From Leptospira jelokensis (lineage in GTDB: Bacteria > Spirochaetota > Leptospiria > Leptospirales > Leptospiraceae), in NCBI RefSeq assembly GCF_004769635.1, contig NZ_RQGH01000007.1, forward strand, positions 214,870 through 278,869: 64,000 nucleotides of DNA. The letters are read 5' to 3'. Position 1 is the stretch's first letter; the number at the start of each line of letters is the position of its first letter. A program made the position numbers and the translations under genes. Below, piece by piece: positions 55,259 to 63,971 of this stretch. The notes beneath the pieces were generated by a model, which did no database searches, was not told the origin of the DNA, and saw nothing but the letters and a program-made list of their open reading frames with translations.

Positions 55259-57538
55259 ATGATAATTTATTTCCAAACTCTAGTTCTCTTCTTTGTGTTC
55301 TGTTTGGTCTCATGTAAACCAGGAGAATTGTCCAATCCATGTGACCCAGATTCAAAATCCTACCTGACTGGCACCATACTTCGTTTTTTAGTCAAAGACA
55401 GTTCTCCTTCTTGTTTGCCAGGATTTCCCAAAGTCCCATTGGACCTTTGGGGGGTCCATGATGCAAACCCCAGTAACGTGGAAATATTAGGTCTTGCCGT
55501 TCACGATAACAAGGTTTACCTCGGTGGAACATTTTCCTATTTTGGACCAAACACCGGTGCTGCGGCAATTCTGAATACAACTAACGGACAGTTGGTGCCA
55601 TATGAGTCCTGCCCTTATCTGGAAATCCTTTCCAGTGCAACCGTTGCCATACCTGATGGTGAAAATGGATTTTATATCGGTGGAATCTTCACCTATGCAA
55701 AGGGCCAAAACCGTCAAAGCCTAATTCATATCAAATCCGATTGCCAAATCGATACAAACTTTAATGTCGGAACCGGAAGTAACTCGGTTCTCATCAATGA
55801 TTTAGCGTTAGTTGGCGAAAAACTTTATATCGCAGGTAATTTTACGGTTTGGAATGGAGTGGCAAAAAACTACTTGGCAGCTGTAAACCGGATCACAGGT
55901 GAATTGGATTTAAACTGGACAGCTTCCACAAATGGACCGGTTTATACGTTTGCAGAAGATACAGATGGACTTTTCCTTGCAGGTGCATTTTCCAATTTAA
56001 ACGGTGGTGGATTCGGAAGATTGGCAAAGGTCACTTATGATACGGGCGCAACCATCACAAGTTTCAATGCAGGAATTACCGCAGGAGATGTGAGAGGGAT
56101 ATCTCTCGGAGTGAATGGCTTAGGGAATAAAGTAATCTTTGCTGGTGGAAACTTTACCATTGCTAGCAATTTCACTGCACGTGCCTTCGACATGAACGGG
56201 AATGTCACATCGTGGAACCCGAATCCCAATTCCACTGTTGAGATAGTCGTTTATTACCAAAATAAAGTGTATTTGGGAGGTTTTTTCACGACAATCGGTG
56301 GTTCTAGCAGAAATTATTTTGCCGTTGTCGACAATGCAAATGGAATTGTGAGTTCCGAAAACTTATCGTTAGATGCATCTTCAACGATTTCACATATGGC
56401 CATACAAGATGGCAAACTTTATGTTCTTGGAAGTTTTTCTACCATCTTCGGCCAAGAAAGAAGGAATGCATTTTCAATCGATCCACTAACAGGCGTTCTG
56501 ACAGATTGGAACCCAAGGTTTATTTCTGTTTTCTCATTTCCATATGGAAGGATGGCTTTTTCGAATGATGGATCTAGGGTATTGGTGCCAGGTGATTTTA
56601 CAAGTGTGAACGTCGTCAATCGGAATGGATTTGGCTCAATCGATTTAGTCACAGGGAAACCAACCGATTTCGTACCGAGTGTGAATGGTGGGATTGCCAG
56701 CTTTCACTTAGATGGAGATGTCCTCTATGTGGGTGGGAATTTTACCCAAGCTTTCGGAGAAAGTAGAGTCAGGTTTTTTGCCTACAATTTAAAAACCAAT
56801 CGTTTAGAAGGTATGTCACCTAGTTTCGATGGTGTGGTGGAAACCATCAAAACCGATGGTAGTTTTGTTTATGCAGGGGGCCAATTCACTACTGCCAACG
56901 GGCAAATCCGTAACCGAATCGCCAGATACCCTAAGTTAGACGGAACACTCAACAGTTGGAACCCCAATGTAAGTGATCTCGTAAAAACCATTTTACCATT
57001 GGGAGATAAACTCATAATCGGTGGGTCTTTCAATGACATTGGTGGTTTTACTGCCCAAAGACTGGGTGCCGTGAGCATTGCCTCTGGTTCCAATCTCAAT
57101 TATCCTTCTGCGACAATATTTCCGAATAGCGACGTAAACTCTTTAGGAGTGGTAAATAACCTACTATTCTTCGGTGGGACTTTTACAAATTATGGAGTCA
57201 CTCCCAGTTCAAGGTTTGGTGCCATCGATATGAGTAATGGAACTTATCTCAGTCCGAATCTGAGTTTTGATAGCAATGTGAACGCTTTGGGGGTATGTGA
57301 AAATGGGAAAGGGGGAATTGGTGGCTCATTTACCAGTGTAAATGGTACAAACCAACAAGGATTTGTGTTATATGATTTCTCCAAACGAGAAATTTTATCA
57401 TTTAATCCCTATTCAATGGGAACAATTTACACAATATTTCCCAACCAAAACAAATTATTTTTTGCAGGATCCCTTTCAGAATACCAGAGAAGGCCAAAAG
57501 GTGGGTATTCGTTCGTGGATTTAGAAAACATAAACTAA
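55259..57538 (+). CDS. Surface lipoprotein with delta-60 (DUF5122) repeats, paralogue 2
   Basis: ATG 55259 (GAGAGCGG just upstream) gives 759 residues. Lipoprotein signal LVLFFVFCLVSCKPG (Cys about 19), the same Cys cap as the paralogue at 40413 (NPCDPDSKSY...SPSCLPGF, DLWGVH) and at least ten YxGGxFTxxxGxxRxxxA repeats, e.g. VYLGGTFSYFGPNTG, FYIGGIFTYAKGQNR and LYVGGNFTQAFGESR. Beta-propeller-like surface protein; ligand unknown. Equal length and collinear repeats point to whole-gene duplication. Confidence 0.83.
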   Translation: MIIYFQTLVLFFVFCLVSCKPGELSNPCDPDSKSYLTGTILRFLVKDSSPSCLPGFPKVPLDLWGVHDANPSNVEILGLAVHDNKVYLGGTFSYFGPNTGAAAILNTTNGQLVPYESCPYLEILSSATVAIPDGENGFYIGGIFTYAKGQNRQSLIHIKSDCQIDTNFNVGTGSNSVLINDLALVGEKLYIAGNFTVWNGVAKNYLAAVNRITGELDLNWTASTNGPVYTFAEDTDGLFLAGAFSNLNGGGFGRLAKVTYDTGATITSFNAGITAGDVRGISLGVNGLGNKVIFAGGNFTIASNFTARAFDMNGNVTSWNPNPNSTVEIVVYYQNKVYLGGFFTTIGGSSRNYFAVVDNANGIVSSENLSLDASSTISHMAIQDGKLYVLGSFSTIFGQERRNAFSIDPLTGVLTDWNPRFISVFSFPYGRMAFSNDGSRVLVPGDFTSVNVVNRNGFGSIDLVTGKPTDFVPSVNGGIASFHLDGDVLYVGGNFTQAFGESRVRFFAYNLKTNRLEGMSPSFDGVVETIKTDGSFVYAGGQFTTANGQIRNRIARYPKLDGTLNSWNPNVSDLVKTILPLGDKLIIGGSFNDIGGFTAQRLGAVSIASGSNLNYPSATIFPNSDVNSLGVVNNLLFFGGTFTNYGVTPSSRFGAIDMSNGTYLSPNLSFDSNVNALGVCENGKGGIGGSFTSVNGTNQQGFVLYDFSKREILSFNPYSMGTIYTIFPNQNKLFFAGSLSEYQRRPKGGYSFVDLENIN

Positions 57539-57556
57539 TCTCATCATTCCAACTAG

Positions 57557-57582
57557 GTCCGGCGAAAAACTTCGCCGAACCC
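57557..57582. terminator. Bidirectional terminator hairpin
   Basis: CGGCGAA (57560-57566), loop AAAC, TTCGCCG (57571-57577), extended by GGT/ACC further out, between the convergent delta-60 and hydrolase genes. Confidence 0.6.
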
Positions 57583-57600
57583 AAAGAAACGTAATTAAAT

Positions 57601-58368
57601 TTATCGATTCCCTTCGTTCATGATCTCGCTATGATTTTTATTTAACCCAGCAGAAGTTAAGGACGGAGCTCTTACATGCCCTTCAAATTGTGTGTAAGTT
57701 GTTTGCCCACTCACAAAAGAGGATTGGCATTTGTCGAGGCCACCCGCGCGGTTGTACCCACAAGCAGAGTGGAACGCAACTGCGTAGTCATCTGCACCCG
57801 GTAAGATAAACGATGAACCAAATCGAGTTTTATATCCAGGAACATGATTCACAAGAACCGAAGCCGTCAAATTGTGATTATATGCCCCACGAGCAGTTGT
57901 CACAACCAGGGAACGATCCATCGCGTTTCCTGATCCACCAACTAAATTTGCTAGTTCAGAACCACCGGAAGCAGCAGCAAGAGCCGTTACTTTTGTGATA
58001 TTGAATCCTTTTGCAGTTGTTGTATCACCCAAGTTCGCAAGCCAATATTCAATCGCATAACATCCTGCAGAGTGGCATACCACCTTACACGTATTTGATC
58101 CCTTACAATAATTTGTGAGACCAGTTGAAATATTGGTTTGGGCTCTCGCAGCTCCAAACGTTCTTGGATCCGTACTTCCGTCGTATCCAATAAATACCTT
58201 CGAACCCGAAACCACATTGGCGTTTGTCCCCCAATAGCTGTTTACATCGGTTGTTCCCACCCCGTTGTGGTTTTTACTGGATTTCCCGTGAATGAACACG
58301 GTGTAAGTTTCGGCGCTTATGCTTGTCGCAAACAGCATGGCCATCATTAGGTTAATTGTAATTTTCAT
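57601..58368 (-). CDS. Secreted alpha/beta hydrolase (lipase-like)
   Basis: ATG 58368 (255 aa) follows AGGGAG at a 7-nt spacing and begins a signal peptide (ITINLMMAMLFATSISA). The mature protein opens with YTVFIHGKSSKNHNG, an oxyanion-type HG strand, has nucleophile elbow VCHSAGC (Ser about residue 96), and a possible catalytic His in FEGHVRAPS near the C-terminus. Two to three disulfides are likely (YCKGSNTCKVVC). Substrate unknown; lipase- or cutinase-type esters are plausible. Confidence 0.75.
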   Translation of the reverse strand: MKITINLMMAMLFATSISAETYTVFIHGKSSKNHNGVGTTDVNSYWGTNANVVSGSKVFIGYDGSTDPRTFGAARAQTNISTGLTNYCKGSNTCKVVCHSAGCYAIEYWLANLGDTTTAKGFNITKVTALAAASGGSELANLVGGSGNAMDRSLVVTTARGAYNHNLTASVLVNHVPGYKTRFGSSFILPGADDYAVAFHSACGYNRAGGLDKCQSSFVSGQTTYTQFEGHVRAPSLTSAGLNKNHSEIMNEGNR

Positions 58369-58512
58369 CTGATACTCCCTTTCAATTTGATCCACCTTTA
58401 CAAATTTGCCTTTTTTGTGTCAAATATTATTACAAATGCCATAATTATATCTGTTAGACAAATAAATGACATATAAAAATAGACATTTTCGTGCAAATCC
58501 TTATGCTTTGTC

Positions 58513-58717
58513 ATGGAGATACGACAGAAATCAGGTAGAAGGATCAGTCTCTTTCGTAAGGGAATGATCCAAAAAAACTGTTCCAGAGCGGATCACCCGA
58601 AAGAGTCCTTTCCGTGCATTAGGCCTTGCAGGTCTTGCAAGTCTTACAAACGCAAAAATCCTTACCCTCATCCAAAATCCTCCGGCCAGGTTTTATGCAT
58701 TGGATTGGGAAAAATAG
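58513..58717 (+). pseudogene. Possible small gene split by a frameshift in a run of seven A
   Basis: ATG 58513 starts MEIRQKSGRRISLFRKGMIQ. If one A of the run 58571-58577 is removed, the frame continues KTVPERITRKSPFRALGLAG...FYALDWEK to a TAG at 58715, 67 codons in all; that second part is protein-like and open after a TGA at 58565. In the sequence as given neither half is complete. It includes three 9-bp near-repeats (58624-58650). The rest of 58369-58826 shows no gene. Confidence 0.35.
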
Positions 58718-58826
58718 ATTCGCCATCAAAACACTTTATTTTGCATGATCGTCAAAGTGCGGCGATGGTTTCGACCCCAATTGAATTTTGGGAATTCAAT
58801 CGCTTAACAACTGTTTTTACATATTT

Positions 58827-61106
58827 ATGTGGTCAAAGCCAACTGCCCTATCGATCAAAGAAATCATTTCAGGTACTGATTTATTCCTGAACCTCTCAGC
58901 AGAAACGAAAGAACACTTAGCAAGGTCGTTCGTTAAAGTAAAAGTTCCAAAGAAAAAGATTGTGGTGAAGCAAGGGGAACATGGTGACGCTCTCTACCTT
59001 GTTGCGACTGGCAGTTTTAGTGTGTATGTAACATCTGCTGGAAAAAAAGAGAAAGTTGGTGAAATCAAACCTGGCAGTTGTTTTGGTGAAGGCGCTCTTG
59101 TGACGGATGAACCTCGCAATGCCACAGTCGTCTGCGACCAATCAGGTACTGTTTACCGCATTGGAAGAGAAGAGTTCAAAAAAGCCTTCAAAGATCGTGG
59201 AGAAGAACTGAATGCTTTTGTGAAGTTGATAAGCCGTAGGTCACGCGCTTTGCATCGCAGTGTTTTCCGTCCTGAACCAAGGCGCATCAAAGAACTCATA
59301 TCATCTGTACCATTGTTTAGCGGAGTGGGTCCAAAACTCATCTCTGAACTAGAACCAGAGATGGAATGGATCTTCCTACCTGGTGGTGAAACGCTTATGC
59401 GCCAGGGCGACAAAGCGGATGGGATGTATGTTGTCGTGAATGGAAGTCTCGTGTATGAAGTGAGAAACCATGAGAACACCATTGTCTCTACTGGTCATTT
59501 TTCGAAAGGTGATCTCATTGGTGAAATTGCACTCCTAACAGGTGAACCGCGGACTGCTACCGTGGTTGCCACACTTTCTTGTGAGATTGTGAAAATCAGC
59601 ACAAAAGCATTTGAAGCAGTTTTTTCTAAACACCCTCCTAGCATGTATGCAATCACCAAACTCATTGCAGAACGTTTTACAAACGACCGCATGGGCAAAC
59701 GAATGCCGAAACAGCCTCGGAGCATCATCACACTTTTTCCTTTACAGAAGGATCTCTCAGTTCGTAGTTTTGCCCAAAACCTTTCACAAGCACTTAAAAA
59801 ATTGGGAAGGACTGCAATCCTCGAAAGCCGTGATTTCAAAAAACGCATTGGCAATCGTGAATATGCAGTTGCCGATTTACTTGAATCACTGTATCAAATC
59901 CAGGATTCACATGAATTCCTAATCCTTTGTCCAGACTTTGAAGACAAACTTTGGACAGAAACAATTCTACATCATACCAATCGAATTTTGCTGTTAAGTG
60001 AAGCACATAGAACTGGCGGACTTACAGCAGAAGAGATCCGTTTCCTTGGTGATAGCGAAGAAAATTTTGGCCCAATACGAGAACTTGTTTTACTTTATTC
60101 CAATCCTAATGAAAGACCAACGAATACTGCAAACCTAACACGCATTAGAAAAATTAGTTCAGTAAGGCATATCCGCACTTACAGTAACCATGGATTCGAA
60201 AGCCTTACTCGCTTTCTCACGGGTCGCTCCGTAGGACTTGCATTAGGTGGTGGTGGAGCAAAAGGCCTTGCCCATATCGGACTTTTGAAAGCGATGCAAG
60301 AAGAAAACATACCCATCGACATGATTGGTGGCACAAGTGCCGGTGCTCTTATGGCAAGTATCTATGCGATGGGTTACGATGCAGAAGGTTTAGAACGTGT
60401 CGCGAAAGCCCTCATGAGCGACAAAAAAACACTGAATGATTATACGGTACCTGTTGTGTCACTCATTCGTGGTAAAAAATTTAATACCGTGATCAAAAAC
60501 TTTGTTGGGAATCGGATGATTGAAGATCTGTGGTTACCTTATTTTGCCGTTGCAACAAGTCTGACCAAATCTCAGAAAGTGATCTTTGACCGTGGCCCTG
60601 TTTGGAAAGCATTACGTGCATCTGCATCGATTCCAGGCATCTTACCTCCGTTCTACGAAAAGAACGAACTCCTTGTTGATGGAGCCATGCTTGACAACAT
60701 TCCAGGGGCTGTGATGCGAGAGAGGGGTGCTGATTTTGTGATTTCTGTGGCACTCTCTTCAGAAGGTGATGCCACTGCAGATGAAATCTTCAGTGCTATT
60801 TATGAAGAAAACAATTCTGGAGCGCTACCGTCAGCCCTACGAATGTTATTCAAACGAATCATTGGCAAAACACAAATACAAAAAGACGTCCCCAACCTTT
60901 TGAGTTTACTGATGCGTGCCACTTTCGTCGCTTCTGATGCTGCAAAAGCGAAAGCAAAAGCTGAGTCAGATATTTTTGCTGAGTTGCCTGTGGAACAATA
61001 TGGGCTTTTCGATTGGAAGAAATTTTACGAACTAGTGGATATCGGATACAAATACGGCAAGGCTCATGCCAAGAGTTGGAAAAAACAACTTGGGATAAGG
61101 GGATAA
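58827..61106 (+). CDS. Patatin-like phospholipase with two cyclic-nucleotide-binding domains (NTE-like)
   Basis: 759 residues from ATG 58827 (TTG 58788 would add 13; no SD for either). Two CNB domains: about 15-130 (GEHGDALYLVATGSFSVYV, SCFGEGALVTDEPRNATVV) and about 155-280 (GDKADGMYVVVNGSLVYEV, DLIGEIALLTGEPRTATVV). A ~150-residue linker like that of neuropathy-target-esterase proteins precedes the patatin domain with oxyanion GGGGAKG, nucleophile Ser504 (GGTSAGAL) and Asp in LLVDGAMLDN. It hydrolyses lysophospholipids or phospholipids and is probably switched by cyclic nucleotide binding. Confidence 0.9.
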   Translation: MWSKPTALSIKEIISGTDLFLNLSAETKEHLARSFVKVKVPKKKIVVKQGEHGDALYLVATGSFSVYVTSAGKKEKVGEIKPGSCFGEGALVTDEPRNATVVCDQSGTVYRIGREEFKKAFKDRGEELNAFVKLISRRSRALHRSVFRPEPRRIKELISSVPLFSGVGPKLISELEPEMEWIFLPGGETLMRQGDKADGMYVVVNGSLVYEVRNHENTIVSTGHFSKGDLIGEIALLTGEPRTATVVATLSCEIVKISTKAFEAVFSKHPPSMYAITKLIAERFTNDRMGKRMPKQPRSIITLFPLQKDLSVRSFAQNLSQALKKLGRTAILESRDFKKRIGNREYAVADLLESLYQIQDSHEFLILCPDFEDKLWTETILHHTNRILLLSEAHRTGGLTAEEIRFLGDSEENFGPIRELVLLYSNPNERPTNTANLTRIRKISSVRHIRTYSNHGFESLTRFLTGRSVGLALGGGGAKGLAHIGLLKAMQEENIPIDMIGGTSAGALMASIYAMGYDAEGLERVAKALMSDKKTLNDYTVPVVSLIRGKKFNTVIKNFVGNRMIEDLWLPYFAVATSLTKSQKVIFDRGPVWKALRASASIPGILPPFYEKNELLVDGAMLDNIPGAVMRERGADFVISVALSSEGDATADEIFSAIYEENNSGALPSALRMLFKRIIGKTQIQKDVPNLLSLLMRATFVASDAAKAKAKAESDIFAELPVEQYGLFDWKKFYELVDIGYKYGKAHAKSWKKQLGIRG

Positions 61107-61202
61107 GTGGGAGTTGGATTTGTGATTCAGGGAACAATTCCATTTGATTTGAAATATCACAAAAATGTGTAATCGATGGATTTCTCCGCATAGAAAGTAT
61201 CA

Positions 61203-62618
61203 CTACCTAAATCGTGACCCTTTTGCTTTCGGTGATTTTTTTGCACTCGGAGATGATTTTTTAGGCTCAGATCGATTGCCTAAATCACTTGGCTTTCTCT
61301 TTTCCGATTGCCCTTTATTTCGATGTGAGTTTTGTTTGGAGTTCTTTTGTGAATTCGCATTACGGCCAGAAGGATTCTCTCCCGATTGTGAGGAACGCCT
61401 TTGCCCTCGATTGCCACCTCCTCCTGATCCATGGATTTTGGGAGCCTTGCCTGTATGTGATTCTACTTGCGCTGCATGGTAAGGATGGTCCCGATCCACT
61501 GGGATCGAAATTCCAATTACTTTTTCAATGTCTTTGATCAGTGATCTTTCGTCTGCCTCTGCGATGGCAATGGCAATTCCATTTTTCCCTGCCCGTGCCG
61601 TACGACCAATTCGGTGTACATAGGTTTCAGGAACATACGGAATTTCATAATTAATGACATGGGTGATGTCATCGATGTCGATCCCTCGAGCGGCCAAATC
61701 GGTTGCAACAAGGGCTCTGTTTTTTCCCGAACGAAAATCTTCTAAGGCTCTTTGTCTAGCTGATTGGCTTTTATTGCCATGAATGACATCCGTTTTGATT
61801 CCATTTTTGTTTAAGAGTTCCGAAATTTTATTGGCACCATGTTTTGTTTTGGTAAAGATAATGGTTTTTTTAAAATTTTTATCTTTAAACAAATGAAGCA
61901 GAAGATTTTTTTTATCTGCAAGTTCCGTATACATCACAGATTGTGAAATGAGTTCTACTGTCGATGAAACAGGTGTTATATCGATACGAACGGGTTCTAC
62001 CAAAATTGAGTTTGCCAATTTTTCTATTTCAGGAGGCATCGTTGCAGAAAAAAACAAATTCTGTCTGCGCTTCGGCAAGTACGAAATGATCTTACGAATG
62101 TCATGGATAAAACCCATATCCAACATCCGATCTGCTTCATCTAACACAAATATTTCGATATTTTTCAAAGATACCAAATTTTGGTTCATCAAATCAACAA
62201 GGCGACCAGGTGTGGCAATGAGCACATCCAATCCGTTAGCGATGGCCTTGGCTTGGGGATTTTGTCCCACTCCACCAAAAATGACAGCCGTTCGAATTTG
62301 GGTATATTTTCCATATAAAACAAAACTTTCATGGACCTGAATGGCAAGCTCACGAGTGGGAACTAACACAAGAGATCGTGGTTGTTTTGGATTTGGTTTT
62401 GCCCTCGTAGAAATTAAATGATGGATCATAGGCAAAGCAAAAGCAGCGGTTTTACCGGTTCCTGTTTGCGCACAACCTAACAGATCGTGATTGTCTAAAA
62501 GTAAAGGAATGGCTTGCGTTTGGATGGGTGTCGGTTTTGTATAACCAGTCTCAGCGACTGCTTTTTGGATGGATCGATCTAATTTCAGATCTGAAAACGT
62601 TTCAATTTGTTTTTGCAA
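61203..62618 (-). CDS. rhlE: DEAD-box RNA helicase RhlE
   Basis: 471 residues; start TTG 62618, with AAGG six bases upstream. DEAD-box core: PTPIQTQAIPLLL (Q motif), AQTGTGKTAAF (Walker A), VLDEADRMLDMGF (DEAD), SAT, and HRIGRTARAG. The C-terminal ~100 residues are a basic, Gly/Ser/Asn-rich tail that binds RNA non-specifically, as in RhlE/CsdA. It likely remodels structured RNA during ribosome biogenesis and growth in the cold. An unused AGGAGG lies about 22 nt upstream. Confidence 0.92.
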   Translation of the reverse strand: MQKQIETFSDLKLDRSIQKAVAETGYTKPTPIQTQAIPLLLDNHDLLGCAQTGTGKTAAFALPMIHHLISTRAKPNPKQPRSLVLVPTRELAIQVHESFVLYGKYTQIRTAVIFGGVGQNPQAKAIANGLDVLIATPGRLVDLMNQNLVSLKNIEIFVLDEADRMLDMGFIHDIRKIISYLPKRRQNLFFSATMPPEIEKLANSILVEPVRIDITPVSSTVELISQSVMYTELADKKNLLLHLFKDKNFKKTIIFTKTKHGANKISELLNKNGIKTDVIHGNKSQSARQRALEDFRSGKNRALVATDLAARGIDIDDITHVINYEIPYVPETYVHRIGRTARAGKNGIAIAIAEADERSLIKDIEKVIGISIPVDRDHPYHAAQVESHTGKAPKIHGSGGGGNRGQRRSSQSGENPSGRNANSQKNSKQNSHRNKGQSEKRKPSDLGNRSEPKKSSPSAKKSPKAKGSRFR

Positions 62619-62733
62619 AATAAACCTTCGTGTATATCCTCCTAAATTAAGAAAAGCGATCTATTTGGATAGGTCAAAAATTTCTCTTTTTGGTGTCACT
62701 CAACCTAATTTATATCGAACTTAGAACCAACTT

Positions 62734-63201
62734 CTAAATTTGTTTTAACTTCCGTAGTGCCCTCACATCTTCAATATCCTGGGCTCTGTTTGTTTTTGAT
62801 TTCATTCGTATTAAATCTTCCAAACTAATTACTGGCAAAGATGCGAAATCGGTTTTCGCTTGTTCAATTTTACAATTGCGAATGTCTTCTGTAAGGATGA
62901 TGTCTAAACTTTCTCTTTGTCTCTCTGGATTTACAAAATTCCAAGCAATCAGATTCTTTTCTCTTTGATACAATTCTAAATTTCTGAAAATTTCCGTCGC
63001 AGAAATTGGCAAGATAGATTTTAATCCAATGGATCCAAGGATCGATTCCATTTTTAGAAAATTTTCTTCACTAATTTCCGTTATCACATCCAAGTCAAAA
63101 GTTCCCCTAGCAACTCCATGGATTGCCACTGCATAACCACCAACAATAGCAAAAGGAATTCCTTCTTTTGAGAGTTTATCTTGGATTTTTTTTAAGAACA
63201 T
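62734..63201 (-). CDS. Nucleotidyltransferase-family protein (toxin-antitoxin-like)
   Basis: 155 residues with the polymerase-beta-like nucleotidyltransferase signature: GGYAVAIHG (21-29) followed by GTFDLDVI (33-40; Asp36, Asp38 as metal ligands) and a C-terminal helical part ending EDLIRMKSKTNRAQDIEDVRALRKLK, as in the DUF6036/AbiEii-like group. A small ORF on the same strand precedes it by 39 bp, matching the two-gene layout of nucleotidyltransferase TA modules. No clear SD at ATG 63201. Confidence 0.78.
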   Translation of the reverse strand: MFLKKIQDKLSKEGIPFAIVGGYAVAIHGVARGTFDLDVITEISEENFLKMESILGSIGLKSILPISATEIFRNLELYQREKNLIAWNFVNPERQRESLDIILTEDIRNCKIEQAKTDFASLPVISLEDLIRMKSKTNRAQDIEDVRALRKLKQI

Positions 63202-63240
63202 AAGGATTAAAATTATAGCTTTAATGAAACTTGGGTTACT

Positions 63241-63408
63241 TTAAGTTCCAGATATGGATTCCCAATCTTTCAAATATTGTTTCTGCTTTTCTAAAAAAAC
63301 TGATTCGGGCAAAAGCAATCGGTATTCCTCTAAGAACTCTAGCCGATCGTTCAGAGTCAAAAGTTTGTTTTTCTCAATATACACATCTTCTAGCTTTTGA
63401 AATGCCAT
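63241..63408 (-). CDS. Small partner protein (55 aa) of the nucleotidyltransferase
   Basis: ATG 63408 to TAA 63241 encodes MAFQKLEDVYIEK..., a soluble, helical, Leu/Glu-rich protein with many charged residues and no known family; it is below common ORF length cut-offs. It ends 39 bp before the nucleotidyltransferase gene on the same strand, the usual position of the small antitoxin-like component. The SD is weak (TTAGG, 14 nt away). Confidence 0.65.
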   Translation of the reverse strand: MAFQKLEDVYIEKNKLLTLNDRLEFLEEYRLLLPESVFLEKQKQYLKDWESISGT

Positions 63409-63492
63409 TCGAAAAAATACCTAACTGAGCTTACTACAGGCATTCGATGAAATCAAACTGATTTTGCGGTCCCGCAATCATAAAAAAAGCAG

Positions 63493-63584
63493 CAGAATGC
63501 TTTCCTGACTCCTGCCAGCTGAACATCCTGTTCAGACTGGCGAGCTCCGCAATCCTGCTCCGTCTCCGTCAGAAACGCATTCTG
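63493..63584. other. Large nested hairpin structure
   Basis: Outer arms CAGAATGC-N4-CTGAC (63493-63509) and GTCAG-N4-GCATTCTG (63568-63584) pair; inside lies GCCAG-C-TGAACA, loop TCC, TGTTCA-GA-CTGGC (63514-63541). This 92-bp stem is GC-rich in an AT-rich setting. It may be a structured RNA or a recombination/REP-type site; no protein frame is supported. Confidence 0.5.
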
Positions 63585-63626
63585 ACTTGGGTGCCAGTTT
63601 GAATTTACAAATTGTTTTCCAGACAT

Positions 63627-63733
63627 AAAAAAAGCCCCACATCTTTCGACATAAGGCTTCTCTCAATTTAAATCGGATTCAGAATTATACCTAAAAACAA
63701 AAAAAGCCCCAAACTTTCGTTCAGAGCTTCTCC
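63627..63733 (-). terminator. Two tandem minus-strand terminator-like repeats
   Basis: Two related units: A7-GCCCC from 63627 with closing GGCTT at 63655-63659, and A7-GCCCC from 63699 with closing AGCTT at 63725-63729. Read on the minus strand each is a hairpin ending GGGGCTTTTTTT. The units are 72 bp apart and share about 25 positions including the CTTTCG loop. Confidence 0.55.
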
Positions 63734-63828
63734 CAACATTCGTATACGACAAAGGTTCTATCTCTTTCTTTCCTCCCTATACAATTGATTCTCATCAACC
63801 ACCAAGAGGGAAAGCCTGCGGAGCACCA

Positions 63829-63895
63829 AGCGGCACTGCCGCTACTGCGAGCACCCGACTTGATGCGTGAGCTTCGAGCTCTAGCATCAAAGTCG
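63829..63895. other. Two adjacent GC-rich hairpins
   Basis: AGCGGC-ACT-GCCGCT (63829-63843), then arms CGACTTGATGC (63856-63866) and GCATCAAAGTCG (63884-63895) with one bulged A, enclosing GAGCT-TCG-AGCTC. Single bulged base and stacked stems recall recombination-site folds such as integron attC, but the conserved attC ends are not found. Base composition is far above the window average. Confidence 0.45.
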
Positions 63896-63951
63896 TTCGG
63901 CGCTGACCGCAGGACAGAACAAAGCAAAACAAACAACGCTATAATCTATAC

Positions 63952-63971
63952 ATACACGTTAACACGTGTAT
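63952..63971. promoter_or_regulatory. Operator-like palindrome near a TATAAT
   Basis: ATACACGT-TAAC-ACGTGTAT, 8-bp arms, seven bases after a TATAAT (63940-63945). Typical spacing of an operator overlapping the transcription start of a gene beyond the window; the regulator is unknown. Confidence 0.4.

Noticed and set aside
58513..58890. 125-codon plus ORF as an intact gene
   Set aside because: Its C-terminal two thirds have no protein-like features and it overlaps the patatin start; only the frame-shifted alternative is kept as a weak candidate.
63829..63895. Integron attC site
   Set aside because: A bulged-base stem is present, but the conserved attC core ends (GTTRRRY and its complement) and an integrase gene are not found.
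63721..63936. 71-codon minus-strand ORF at the window end
   Set aside because: Arg/Ser-rich translation overlapping GC-rich hairpins; no start context or family; better explained by non-coding structure.
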